Assembly (NCBI GenBank): GCA_033980235.1 | Contig: CM067076.1 | Span: 30,294,968 to 30,358,967, forward strand | Reading direction: 5' to 3' | Length of the DNA stretch: 64,000 bases | Source of the DNA: Diadema setosum | Lineage: Eukaryota; Echinodermata; Echinoidea; Diadematoida; Diadematidae | Part shown: piece by piece, positions 24,524-35,640 of the stretch | Position numbering within the stretch: the first letter of the stretch is position 1 | Layout: each line of letters starts with the position of its first letter | Program-made: the position numbers and the translations under genes | The notes under the pieces: generated by a model | Databases searched by the model: none | The model's input: the letters and a program-made list of their open reading frames with translations, nothing else | Told to the model about the DNA's origin: nothing

Positions 24524-24529
<6 letters not shown>

Positions 24530-24717
24530 TTTTAGAACTGGACACTATACATGACTATGTATTCTTCATCTTGCAATCAGTCACAAAGAAATCATATTCA
24601 TTTTCATAATTATGGCGCAATGCGTACTTGTCTATAAAATCGATCGGACAGAGCCTACATTGTTTTCTCTCCGTCAACCAAAAGCTAGCCGCGATACATT
24701 TTTCATTTTTGATGACT

Positions 24718-25041
24718 TTAAAGGGATGGTACAGTATTGGTGGAGATGAGAATTGGGCTTTTAACTTTCTGCAAGATACCGAAAATTTGATGAAAATCCG
24801 GTTTGGAATGACTGAAACATCCAAAAATAAAGTAAAACAAAGCGATCGTAATAAAATGTGGGTCCCACACTTTATTAGAATCGCACTGTTTTGGATAACT
24901 CGGCCATTTCAAAACCAATTTTCATCAAATGAATATTGAATTCCTCATAGAATTACATGTTCTTTCATATTTTATAAGAGGTTCTCCTTATCTCACCAAA
25001 AAAGAAATTAGGTCTCACCCAAAACTATATGATCCCTTTAA
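24718..25041. mobile_element. TTAA-flanked palindromic MITE, unit 1 of 2 (internal deletion)
   Basis: Begins TTAAAGGGATGGTACAG and ends GATCCCTTTAA. The terminal TTAA is shared with the next unit. At 324 bp it is about 65 bp shorter than the 391-bp relative at 54634-55024, lacking a block near the GAATTCAAAG word. Confidence 0.8.
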
Positions 25042-25421
25042 GGAATGATAATATTGGTTGAGGCGAGGATTGGGCTTTTAACTTTTTGTAGGATACCCAG
25101 AAGGTATTATAATTGTGAAAATAGTACAGAGCATACCACTTTAAGATGAATTCAAAGTTTATTCGATGAAAATCTGTTTTGGAATGGCTGAGACCTCCAG
25201 AAAACAAAGCAAAACAAAGGGATCGTAATACGAAACGTGGGTCCTACCTTTTATAGGATCGCTCTGTTTTGGATATCTCAGCCATTTTAGTATGAATTTT
25301 CATCAAATAAATGATAATCCCCTCGAATTACATGGTCTTTCATATTTTAAAAGAGGTTTCTCATTATCTCACCGAAGAATGTTAAAAACCCGGAGTTAGG
25401 TCTCAAGCAAAGCTATACAAT
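25038..25421. mobile_element. TTAA-flanked palindromic MITE, unit 2 of 2
   Basis: Starts in the TTAA shared with the previous unit and continues AGGAATGATAATATTGG. It ends near CTATACAATCATTACAC, where the terminal CCCTTTAA is degraded. It corresponds to unit 3 of the copy B array. Confidence 0.75.
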
Positions 25422-26312
25422 CATTACACAGGGCATGAAATAAAACTCAGGGCAGTCTATGAACTTAATAGGCATCGTTATGGCAACTTATATCATGGTC
25501 ATTACAGTTCGAAGGATAGAAGATATAAGCATAAAACAACCACAACAGATATAAGAATATGGGAAATGCCATCACACATTTTTTATGTATCTGTAGGTGA
25601 CTAAGAGACCACGATTAGAATAGAAATTGTGCTTTCTATTTTGGTTCGTTGTGGTCTACACTTGTCTTTCTTTACCTTAATTCCAAATTTACATTTTTTA
25701 TGTTCCCTTATGAAAAACAAAACTGTAAGATAATCAATATCGTATTGGTCTTATGTGTATACATAAAGTATATAACAATATTTTTACCTAACACGTTCTG
25801 GGTATAGAAATCTATAGTAATTTTGTTTTCCTAGTAGCCTTAAATTGGTATTCCTGCTGTACGAACTATCGTCAGAACTATAATTCTGTGGTACAGCGTA
25901 TGCGCCAGTAGCCAACACAAAATGATTACATTAAACACCTGCAGTGAATATAGATTCGATTGTCACATTAGCGTTTGATGACAGTTTTTGATTCACTCGT
26001 CATCAAATTACACTTCTTCAGCCTTAAATATACAAACCACATAATGCCAAGGTCACAAATAAACACACAAACAAACAAACATCGTTACCCTCCCCCCCCC
26101 CAAAAAAAAAAGAAAAGAAAAGAGAGACACATAAGCGGTAATGTCCTTCTTGTATGTTCCTCTGGTAGCTGGATATAATATATATACATTTGTATTGTAT
26201 ATGGCTTGCCCGATTTTACAATTTATATAGAATTCATGTTCAAACAAAGAAAGAACGTGCATAAACCATGATGACCAGAATGGCCCGTCAACACAAATAA
26301 GGGGAAGCACAT

Positions 26313-26558
26313 GAAGAGTTTGTTTGCAAAAACCGATAAGTCCATATTTGCCAAATGGAGATGTTTGCGATTAAAGGTCAAGAAAAATAAAGAGAATAAT
26401 AAGAAAAATTTGCTTCTTTTGACCATAACTTAAAAAATAAACCTTTATATGTAACGACCAATATATCATTTAAAAGGTATTATTTTGTACTTTATGATAG
26501 AGATTGCACTTCAAAATCTTCAAAAATGGACTTATCGGTTTTTGCAAACAAACCCTTC
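26313..26558. mobile_element. 246-bp MITE with 33-bp inverted ends
   Basis: The ends pair over 33 positions with one mismatch; the shared core is TTTGCAAAAACCGATAAG on the left and its complement on the right. The flanks share ACAT, up to CACATG depending on the boundary chosen. Copy B at about 56490 reads straight through this point with a single TACATG, giving an empty site. No coding capacity. Confidence 0.82.
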
Positions 26559-26979
26559 ACATGTATCCTTTTCATTGTTTGCATAGAATGCATGAACAAC
26601 CATTATTTTTTTAAAGACCTAATAAAATGCGTGCAGAATGTTTTAAAATGCAAAAGACATGTTATATGTCATGATTATCAATGTAAATATGCTTTCAGTG
26701 TTTTCCGGTTTTTATTGCTTCTAGAAACTCCCCCAGATATCACATTTTTGGAGGACCTCGTTGCAGTTTTTGCGAAAAAAATACGTCACGTGACCAACAC
26801 CCCTGAACCGATTGATGACGTACATCTGTATAAGCACGGAGTTGTGCTCAGTTAGCAGACGCCGCTCAGCACCAGCACTTAGATTACTAGCTTCGCGTAC
26901 ACGCGCGTACACGTTAGCTAGCCCTGCCGGGCACAGTAAATCAAAAATGGGGCACAGCTATTTTCATGACTCCGCTTTT

Positions 26980-27101
26980 AACCAATCAGATGAGAGGATT
27001 CTATATAATGAGGTATATAATTTCTGCTAGGGCGAGGCGCGCTGTGCAGCCGAGGCTTCTATATTGGGAAATCGGGCGACTTTCAGCACACAATGATAAA
27101 A
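26980..27101 (+). promoter_or_regulatory. Possible orphan promoter and first exon
   Basis: In the unduplicated stretch between the two copies, ACCAATCAG (26981) is followed 20 bp later by CTATATAATG (27001). A GC-richer leader then leads to ATG ATA AAA at 27093-27101, which abuts a consensus donor GTAAGT. This is the layout of a CCAAT/TATA promoter with a short coding first exon. No downstream exon was recognised, so this is only a candidate. A CACGTG box lies upstream near 26787. Confidence 0.25.
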
Positions 27102-27238
27102 GTAAGTATGGGTGGAAATCACTGATACATGTATCTCTATGGAAGAACAAGATCAGTGGTGGAAATGAGCTGCATGCTCGGCGGAGGTCTGCGCTCTCAG
27201 AGTGCTCTTCTAGTTATGTATATTATAGGTCTATATGT

Positions 27239-27268
27239 GCACACGCACACACACACACACACACACAC

Positions 27269-27310
<42 letters not shown>

Positions 27311-27335
27311 ATGTGCGTGTTTGTGTGTGTGTGTA
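27239..27335. repeat. (CA)n-(AT)n-(GT)n composite microsatellite
   Basis: CA units, then AT units, then GT units form a near-perfect inverted array. Confidence 0.9.
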
Positions 27336-28004
27336 AAGAGAATGTAAGTTTTTTTATTGTTCTATATACGCAACACTCGAAACCCTTTGTTGAATTATGA
27401 GAAAGAATTAAAAAAGCAATCAAATGATAACAACATCTGTAATCATTAACCATGATATCAATTTAACATTATATCCCTAAACTGCTTTTTAAACATACAT
27501 GTATGAATAGATTTGCATCGTTTAAGGTCATCAGGTAAGGGGCACCAGACCTCAGGTCAACGATATCTTAAAGGCCTTAAAGGCCTTTGCAGAGGAAACA
27601 AAAACCCAGCATTAGTGCTTCGAAATAGTTCTAAAATGCGAGATAGGGATAGAAACAACCAATGTAAGAAATTTAAACAGTATAATCGCTTTTAAGTATT
27701 GTTAAATGCATAAAATGTGGACAATAATTATAATAAAAATGTTTCCAGACTAAACCGTCTGCAGATATGGTTTCATGAGAAAATAGTGAGATCTTCTTAA
27801 TATATCTTAATCTTTCTTGCAAAAAATTTATATGGCAGGAAGTTTTGTGATACAGATGACCTACACATACGCATCAAAAGTGATATCTTGGACAATTTCT
27901 AAATCACTGCAGCTCCCAAAGGTAAATAGGAACTTTAAATCATTGGATTTGCTAAACGACAGTCCATATTGCGCGTTCGGTCGTTGAATCTTCGAGGCAT
28001 TCAA

Positions 28005-28231
28005 CTTCTTCTTCCAGTGCAGCGTGAATCCTGCTTCCAGAGCTGGCGTGAGTCCTTCTTCCAGTACGGCGTCAATTTTTCTTTCAGAGCGGGCGTGGGT
28101 CCTTCTTCCAGTACGGCGTAAACCCTTCTTTCAGAGCGGGTGTGAGTCCTTCTTTCAGTGCGGAGCGAATCCTGCTTTCAGAGCACGCGTATAGGTCCTT
28201 CCTCCGGTGTGGCGTAGAATCCTTCTTCAAA
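28005..28231. repeat. Minisatellite of about 24-bp units
   Basis: Nine or so diverged units of the type TTCTTTCAGAGCGGGCGTGA alternate with TTCTTCCAGTACGGCGT. It is GC-richer than its surroundings. On the minus strand it reads as a repeated octapeptide (KEGLTPAL-like), but the frame has no recognisable domain. Confidence 0.75.
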
Positions 28232-28863
28232 GAGATTTTTCTCCTCCCCACTGGGGAAAATATCTTTGTTCTTCTTCCTGTGCAGTGCACGGACTTCCTT
28301 CCCAGCATGCATCTCCAACGAGAGCCCTTTTCCAAGTGGCAGTGAGCACCTTTTTGTCGTCCCGTGGTCGAGCAATCCAGACGTGCACTCAACTCGCCGA
28401 GATCCGCGATGACGACGCGCGAAAGATAGCTCGGTGGCCACCCCTACTAACTTCATCTCCCTCCCCACTTACTAATTTCCCTCCCTTCCTGGTAATCAAG
28501 ATGCTGGAGTGCGTTAAGCATGATGTGGTCTCTCTCTAAAGTCGTTTTAGTAACGTTCATACGAGAAAATGGCATGTACTACATGGGCAGGAATACTGAG
28601 TTTAAAGTTGAGCTGAGAAAAGAAAGAGTAATTGACTGTGTAACGATGTATGAAAATAATTTGTAATCTCTTACCAGTGTTATGTCGAGTCAAATTAAAG
28701 ATGACTCTATGAGGAAGTCAACCAATTTTCAGGCTACGGAAAGGCAAACCGATTAATAAACGTGCCCTATCACAACTGCACTATATAATACCGCCGCAGG
28801 CGTTATAAAAAAAAATCCCACTTTTGATCCTGAATAGTTCAAAAAAGATACATCGGATAACAA

Positions 28864-29140
28864 TGTATTCATTCATTCATTCATTCATTCATTCATTTCC
28901 ATATCAAAACATAACATTTACAAATATCAAAACACAATTGCCTTGGTACATTTATACATTTTGAATGGAGGGATCATAGAAAACACACACGAGGCTTGTT
29001 GGAAATGATCCCCTACAAACAATTATCAATACATTTCAATTAAACAATTATCATACAATGTATAGCTGAATAGTTAACAATTTAGCTGGAGATGACTTCA
29101 ATATGAGGGTACGAATGAATTTCGTTAGATCCATGATTAA
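28864..29140 (-). mobile_element. LINE 3' UTR, minus strand, with (GAAT)n tail
   Basis: An ATTC array at 28864-28898 is the tail read on the minus strand. The body contains the LINE stem-loop at 28969-29013. The element is 5' truncated to the 3' UTR only and ends where copy B homology begins, so it lies at the duplication junction. Confidence 0.6.
28969..29013 (-). other. LINE 3' UTR stem-loop
   Basis: Minus-strand arms GGGGATCAT and ATGATCCCT pair at nine positions (one G-U). The loop contains ACAAGCC. Stem bases differ from the other copies but stay paired. Confidence 0.68.
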
Positions 29141-30024
29141 AGTAAAGTTAAGTTCCAGACTTTGGTCAAATTTGAACCCTCTGTACAAAATTATTGAATT
29201 TTGCACAAATACCAATGATGTGTAGTGTGTGCTTACAATAACCCTGAACAGTAGACACGAATACAACGAAACATACCTTTTCATAGCTCTGCTGACTAGG
29301 CTTCTAGACTTCTGCTCCAAGGCACACGACTGCCTCATTAGTGATTCATGATGGATTTCCCAGGGCACTGCTAGCCTGAATTCATGGTAAAGGGTAAAAC
29401 GCATGCACATGAAAAAAAAAAAGAGCACATTGTTTTCATGTGCTTGCATACACTACATTTTAGAATGGATAAAGACTAGCTGTAATAGTGGGATCTATCA
29501 TGAATATGTAATAGAGCATTCAAACCCTGGCCATTGTTCAGGACCATTCCCTGGGTGTTAACCACACACTCCCATACCCACCAATTACCGCCTGTGCAAA
29601 ATTTAAAAAAAAAAATGTACGGAGGGTTGAAAATAGAGCAAAATCTGAAACCTAACTTAACACAAATTTGTAAAAATAAATCTTGAAATTAATGAAACTG
29701 ATTTATGCTATCATTTTTAGATTACTTCCAACAAAATTGTACACCCTTCAGCTATTGCTCGACATTTTATTATCAATGTCACTGTCATCGGATATATAGT
29801 TTTTGAACTATTAAGGATCAAAATAATAGGAATTCTCAATCAATATTTTTTTAACCTATTGCTGAAGAAGAAATTATAGATATTATTAAGAATATGAACG
29901 ATAAAAAAGTTCAGGATATGATGGAATTACAAATTTTCTTTTAAAAAATGTTTTAAGCCAAATCATTTCTCCTCTTACATACATTTTCAATCAATACTTA
30001 TTTAATGGCAAAGTCCCCAATAAG

Positions 30025-31401
30025 ATGAAGGTCGCAAAAGTTGGCCCTATCTTTAAGAAGGGACAGACAGATTTGGTGAATAATTACCGACCAATTTCTT
30101 TGTTGACTTCAATCTCTAAATTTCTTGAAAGGGTGGTTTACCCACGATTATCAAAATTTCTCACAAATCATAACATTCTGTCGGATTCTCAGTTTGGTTT
30201 TAGAAAACATTACAACACAACCCATGCTTTACTTACTTTTATAGACAAGGTAGCTCATGCTATAGATAGTTTTGAACATACAATTGGAGTTTTTCTTGAT
30301 TTTTCTAAAGCTTTCGACACGATAGATCACGAAATTTTGTTTTATAAATTGTGTCACTATGGAATCCCCGGGACCCCCTTAGAATGGTTAAAGAGTTATT
30401 TAACAGAAAGAAAGCAATTCGTTGATATCAATAGCCATGATTCGCAATTAAAGCCTATTTCATGTGGAGTCCCGCAGGGCTCCCTCTTGGGCCCACTTTT
30501 ATTTATCTTATACATAAACGATCTTCCAAAATCATCGCAAATTTTGTCATTCATTTGTTTTGCCGATGATACAAGATTGTTGTTTTTTTTTTCACATCGA
30601 GACCCTAATGCATTAATAAATATGATGAATACTGAGTTCAGGTCCGTGCAATCCTGGATTTATGCGAACAAATTATCCTTGAACGTAGAAAAAACTCATT
30701 ATATGGTATTCAGTAATTCTTTGAATGTCGTTCCATATGATATCAAAATAAATGATTTATGTTTAAAGCAGGTTAATAACACAAAGTTTTTAGGGCTTTG
30801 GATTGACCAAGAATTATCCTGGAAAACTCATGTTAATTTTGTAAGGAAAATTTTGTCTAGAAATATTGGAATTTTGAATAAGCTCAAACATTTCTTTCCT
30901 GTTCATATTTTGCAGAGTATATATTCTTGTTTGATATCTCCACACTTTAATTATGGAATTTTGGCGTGGGGAAATGCAATTCACTCATTACTAGATTCCC
31001 TTCTCCTTATTCAAAAGCGTGCAATAAGAATCATAAACCACGCCGGATATTTTGCTCATACCAATTGTTTTTTCCATCAAAACAGAATTCTGAAAATTTC
31101 AGACGTATTTTATTACAATCTCGGAATTTTCATGTATAAACTAACAACTAATGAATTACCATCTGCTTTTATCCACATGTTCAAAAGGAATCGCTCTATC
31201 CACTGTTATCCCACTCGCCAGAGTGACGCCTATCACCTTCCCCGTACTCGCACTATTTTTGCAAAGAAAACAATTATATTTACTGGACCCAGATTTTGGA
31301 ATGATCTCCCTCTAGATATCACTTCTTCCTTATCTTTATTCACCTTCAAACGCAAATTAAAACAGTTATTACTTAGTGGATACACACTACCAAGCTTTTA
31401 G
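30025..31401 (+). pseudogene. LINE reverse transcriptase, 458-residue open frame
   Basis: Carries NNYRPISLLTSISKFLE, SQFGFRKH, FLDFSKAFDTIDHE, CGVPQGSLLGPLLF, CFADDTRLLFFF with both catalytic aspartates, and the C-terminal FTGPRFWNDLPLDI. It lacks the endonuclease and the RT N-terminus because the element is 5' truncated, so it cannot be autonomous. Three adjacent phenylalanines after the FADD block come from a T-run and may be slippage. It is the longest intact RT frame in the window. Confidence 0.85.
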
Positions 31402-31659
31402 CAACCTTTTTATGCTCCCAGTCTTTTGTCCTTGTCCGCAGCACCAAGTTATTCAAGTTATTTCATGGTACCGATACATTTTTTAATAATATAGCATATT
31501 TGTTATTCAAACACTGCGAGATTTTTATGCAGTCTGGTTTGTGCGATATCTATGTGGTTCATTAATTTATTACTCATCGATTTTTTTGTACTGTTGTAAT
31601 TTTAGTTGGTCAAGACAAACATATCCGTTCTCCGTGTAAAATTATATGCCTATGAACTC

Positions 31660-31704
31660 GGGAACCTACAGTTTTACAAGCTTTAAAGCTTTTATGTAGG
31701 CCCC
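31660..31704 (+). other. LINE 3' UTR stem-loop
   Basis: Arms GGGAACCTACA and TGTAGGCCCC pair at eight of ten positions. The loop contains ACAAGCT, and CCATCATATTTC follows. Confidence 0.65.
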
Positions 31705-32079
31705 ATCATATTTCTTATACTTACTAGTGACATCTTCACACGATATGACCATGTACATTTGTGTCAAGTATATTTTCTTTTTCTTTTTCTTCTACAATCA
31801 AAAGACATGATTGTATATATTTTGTATTCTTGTTTTGTTGTCAATAATTTTGTAATCTCATCATTGAGAAAATAGAAATATGAAAATAAAATTTGAACTG
31901 AATTGAACTGAAAAATGGGATTTTTTTGGCAACACCTAGTAGCTCTATAGTGCTCGAATTTAAAGATCCAATGTTTCAAATTCAGTTTGCTATTGTCTTA
32001 TTTGTCCTGCTCAAGCGGTAAGCTTGGTGGGATGGTGTATGTTGTAAAGTGTTAACTACCCCTCGACCAGGGTGATAGG

Positions 32080-34031
32080 CAGTGGCGTATCTGGGGAAAA
32101 CGGCGCCCGGGGCAAGCGCAAAAATTGCGCCCCTAATTTATGAAAAAGACTAATGGTCAACCCCAACCCCATCCCGGTAGAGACTGTAAGCAAAGTCCAC
32201 ATGATATGCTTTTCAAGCCCTTAAAAGGGGTCTTTTGAGGGTGATTTAAATGTAATTAATTTTGATAAATTTTGGCGAGCGAGCGCAGCGAGCGAGCCGA
32301 AAATTTGTGTATTTCAGCTGATAAAAAACATGGAATTCTTGTCATTATTTGCTTACCAAATCGTACAATTCTAATCAAGATAGTGACGGCCTTATTAGAT
32401 AACAATTTTTCTATACCAACAAACTGAGTACTTAAAAAAATATTCTTAACCAGAGGGGCATTTCATGAAGCATTTTGTCCGACAACTTGTCGCGCAAAAT
32501 TTGCTTTCAGCCAATCAGAAGCAAGGATTTCAGTAGCCTTTAACAGTTTGTCAGACGAAATATATCTGACAAATTGCTTCATGAAATGCCCCCCCCCCCC
32601 CCCCATGTACGCGCGAGTGAGCCGAAATTTGTATATTTCCGCGTCATCATCACGTTTTGTTCTTATCTCCTTTTTAATTTTGATAAATTTTGGCGAGCGA
32701 GCGCAGCGAGCGAGCCGAAAATTTTTGTATTTCAGCTTACAAAACATGGAACTCTTGTCATTTTTTGCTTATCAAATCTTACAATTCTAATCAAGATACA
32801 ATGTATAGTGACGGCCTTATAGATAACTATTTTTACCAACAAACTGAAGACTTGAAAAAATACTCTGAATTCGTACGAGCGAGTGAGCCGAAATTTGTAT
32901 ATTTCCGCGTCATCATCACGTTTTGTTCTTATCTCCTTTTTAATTTTGATAAATTTTGGCGAGCGAGCGCAGCGAGCGTGCCGAAAATTTTTGTATTTCA
33001 GCTTACAAAACATGGAACTCTTGTCATTTTTTGCTTATGAAATCTTACAATTCTAATCAAGATATAGTGACGGCCTTATAGATTTTTACCAACAAACTAA
33101 GGAATTGAAGAAATACTCTAAATTAGTACGAGCGAGTGAGGAGAAATTTGAATATTTCCGCATCATCATCATCACGTTTTGTTCTTATCTCCTTTTTGTT
33201 TTGATAAATTTTGGCGAGCGAGCGCAGCGAGCGAGCCGAAAATGTTTGTATTTCAGCTTACAAAACATGGAACTCTTGTCATTTTTTGCTTAATGAAATC
33301 TTACAATTCTAATCAAGATATAGTGACGGCCTTATAGATAACGATTTTTACCAACAAACTTAGGGCTTTAAGAAATACTCTAAATTAGTACGAGCGAGTG
33401 AGCCGAAAATTGTATATTTCCACGTCATCATTACGTTTTGTTCTTATCTTGTTTGATTTTTTTGGCGCCCCCCCCCCCCCCCGTATGTTCGGAACCGTTG
33501 GCGCCTTCTTTTGATCCAATTGGCGATCGCTTCAGAACGAAAGAAGTTGCAGCCGCTGCTCAGTGAAACATTTTGTCTGCTAAATATAAACTGACATGTG
33601 TGAACACAATAGACATTATCATTTTGTCGGCTTCATCATCAAATTTTGTTCTTACCTTCTTCTTCTATATAAATTTTAGAGAGCGAGCGCAGCGAGCGAG
33701 CCGAAAATTGTATTTCAGCTTACATAGAATTCTTGTGTGAACACAATAAACATTGTCATTTTGTCCGAGTCATCGTTATGTTTTGTTTTTATCTTTTTTT
33801 GATTTGGTTTTCTGCCCCCCCCCACCATTCTTTCCCCCCCCCCACCATTCTTCCCCCCCCCCCCCTTCCGGTGAGTTTCTTCTTCTTCTTCTTCTTTTCT
33901 TTTTTCTTTTTCTTTTCTTTTTTTTTCTTCTTTTTTCTTTTTTTTTTCTTCTTCTTCGTTTTTTTTTTGCGCCCCCAAGGAGCGGCGCCCGGGGCACGTG
34001 CCCCCCTTGCCCCCCCCTAGATACGCCACTG
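32080..34031. mobile_element. hAT-like non-autonomous element, copy 1 (1952 bp)
   Basis: The terminal inverted repeat is CAGTGGCGTATCT with its exact complement at the right end. It is flanked by a perfect 8-bp duplication GTGATAGG (32072-32079 and 34032-34039), and copy A near 1075 lacks the insertion. An 8-bp target duplication with CAGTG-type ends is characteristic of the hAT superfamily. The interior holds about five units of 255-270 bp, each with GAGCGAGCGCAGCGAGCGAG (near 32277, 32695, 32962, 33217 and 33682), a poly-C/poly-T rich right side and a nested MITE at 32455. There is no transposase; frames inside are shadows of the repeats. Confidence 0.9.
32455..32604. mobile_element. MITE nested in hAT-like element
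   Basis: Inverted ends: GGGGCATTTCATGAAGCA on the left and TGCTTCATGAAATGCCCC on the right, about 150 bp, inserted into one of the internal repeat units. The same nested copy is in the second hAT-like element (about 37796-37949), so it was there before the parent moved. Confidence 0.75.
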
Positions 34032-34297
34032 GTGATAGGGAGTAGCGTACAGACCAGTTAGTTTCCATCCGCCCCTGTTTCTGGTCACCCCAACCATATT
34101 TGAAGGGTTGATGGAGTTAAATTGGCGTCACAGTACCTTATGACACGCAAATTACTGTGTCTAGTAGCTATCAAGTGGAGGCGGCAATGCAGGATAGCTA
34201 ATAGAAGTGGTCTACCAGTGTCTACGGTGTACGTTAACGGGTACAAACATCCTGTTTACCCGAACCATGTCTATCCTAAATCAATCCATCAATCAAT

Positions 34298-34304
34298 GTT
34301 TATA

Positions 34305-34356
<52 letters not shown>

Positions 34357-34422
34357 GTAACGAAGAATAAACCGGTAATGCAATATTTCGCCATTACATT
34401 GGAGCCAATATACGTGAATTCG

Positions 34423-34470
<48 letters not shown>

Positions 34471-34490
34471 GTGTGTGTGTGTGTGTGTGC
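34298..34490. repeat. (AT)n and (GT)n microsatellites
   Basis: Two long AT arrays (about 34301-34352 and 34426-34467) are separated by about 75 bp of non-repetitive sequence; the second continues into GT units. Copy A has only a short AT run here (about 2000-2010). Confidence 0.9.
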
Positions 34491-35205
34491 GTGTGTGAAA
34501 GCAACCTGTACCATACGTTCTTTACTTTTGACCTAATGTGATTATTTCAATGATGATGATAATAATGTAATAACGTAATGATAATAGTAATTATATCAAT
34601 AATATATTAACAATCACAATACAGGCTTGCATAGTCAATTATATTATGTGTCAATGTCTTATATCAAGTCACCTCAGTACACACATTTTCCCTCAATATT
34701 CCATACTCCTGACAATGCCTGGTAATATCATAATTTCCATAAACGTCATTTGAAAAAAAAAATGATTAGAATAAACGTGAAAAAAATCTGTTTCAATTAT
34801 GCAATAAATTCGTTCCGCCATCTGCTGCAGAGGGAGGCAGGTAATATTTTTCATTAGAATTAAAAAAAGATTCAGATTTTCAGTCTTTGGATAGAAGTTC
34901 CGAGTAATTATCAAAACGGATGCCCTGAGACACACAATATAGTCAGGCTTCTAATCATTTTTTTTTTTTTTTTAAAGTGAGAAAGCTCTTCACCTTCATT
35001 AATATTTGCTCAAATTAAGTTATTTTTGGTGCATGTATGCGACTTTGGCTTTGGTAACAGCGAGCTTTAGATCTGCGACGCAAACGGTAAAGACGACGCT
35101 ATTAGGCTAAAAAAAAAAAATGGTGTTCTGCATTATATGCGCGAGCAACTGGCGAGAGGCAGCTGTTTTCATTGTTCAATACGGGAAGATGCGTCGTCTT
35201 ATAGC

Positions 35206-35640
35206 GTTCAAGTTCAAAGTTTATTTCATTTTTCACCAAAACATATGTTTCACTTCATTTAGTAACAGAAAATAAGGTAAGTAGAACATAGTGTAATAAA
35301 AAGAGTATAACAATTGAGGACGTAAAGTAATCATACATTGTATTGCAAGAAAGAAACATAAGTGATCAAAGCGAAATACATGTATACCATTGTTTTAAAT
35401 GCGAAAAATGGAGGGACCCACTAAAAAGACAGAGCTTGTAGTATGTGGGTCCCTCTGGAGAAGAACATCAACGAAAAGAAAAATTGAACCGTCTTATATA
35501 CAAAAAGATAACAAAGTGGAAGAAGTCTGGAAGCCCACTAGAAATTAGATTAACAAATAAATACATTTATATAGACGCGAACTAACATAAAACAAGACTA
35601 GACAGCAAGACAACTACTAAAGAAAAGGTTCGCTCACTAA
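35206..35640 (-). mobile_element. LINE 3' UTR fragment, minus strand
   Basis: The 3' end at about 35206 reads, on the minus strand, AAATAAACTTTGAACTTGAA. It resembles the 3' UTR of the minus-strand LINE at 9.55-12.4 kb (shared GGGCC/GGGTCCC block and AGCTTGTAG). It is 5' truncated and has no coding part. Confidence 0.65.
35411..35455 (-). other. LINE 3' UTR stem-loop, perfect 11-bp stem
   Basis: Minus-strand arms GAGGGACCCAC and GTGGGTCCCTC pair at all 11 positions. The loop begins ATACTACAAGCTC. This is the best-preserved member of the five stem-loops. Confidence 0.75.

Larger units (their letters stand above)
336..26600 (+). repeat. Segmental tandem duplication, copy A
   Basis: Short unique blocks recur in the same order and orientation about 28.8 to 34 kb downstream. 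Examples are the block around 2075 (matching 34494), 6301 (36100), 7765 (39975), 8999 (43162), the lectin exons (45824 and 48252), 22440 (52000), 23000 (52580) and 26236 (56420). Offsets vary because each copy has its own insertions. Homology starts just right of the TTAA-flanked MITE at 1-335 and fades near 26600. The blocks were aligned by eye; the outer limits are approximate. Confidence 0.88.
29824..31910 (+). mobile_element. APE-type LINE (CR1/Jockey-like), 5' truncated, inserted in copy B
   Basis: A plus-strand LINE related to the one at 17.99-21.07 kb. It starts within the reverse transcriptase at about 29845 and has one frameshift near 29910. The open frame at 30025-31401 then runs to the natural end of the protein. 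The element ends in GAACTGAATTGAACTG followed by an A-run. Copy A at about 920 is the empty site: the sequence GGATCAAAA is followed there directly by the downstream flank. Two instances of A4 at the edges would fit a short target duplication but are not decisive. Confidence 0.9.

Noticed and set aside
24468..27453. Poly-Val-Cys, Thr-His and Ile-Tyr peptides
   Set aside because: They are translations of CA, GT and AT microsatellites.
32690..33300. Regular ~260-bp repetition resembling a repeat-spacer array
   Set aside because: Units are long and similar along their whole length with no unique spacers, and the context is a eukaryotic transposon. It is not a CRISPR array.
32460..34070. Several frames of 60-117 residues inside the hAT-like elements, repeated at 37.8-39.4 kb
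   Set aside because: They follow the 255-270-bp internal repeats and the poly-C/poly-T tracts, have no domain, and occur on both strands at once.
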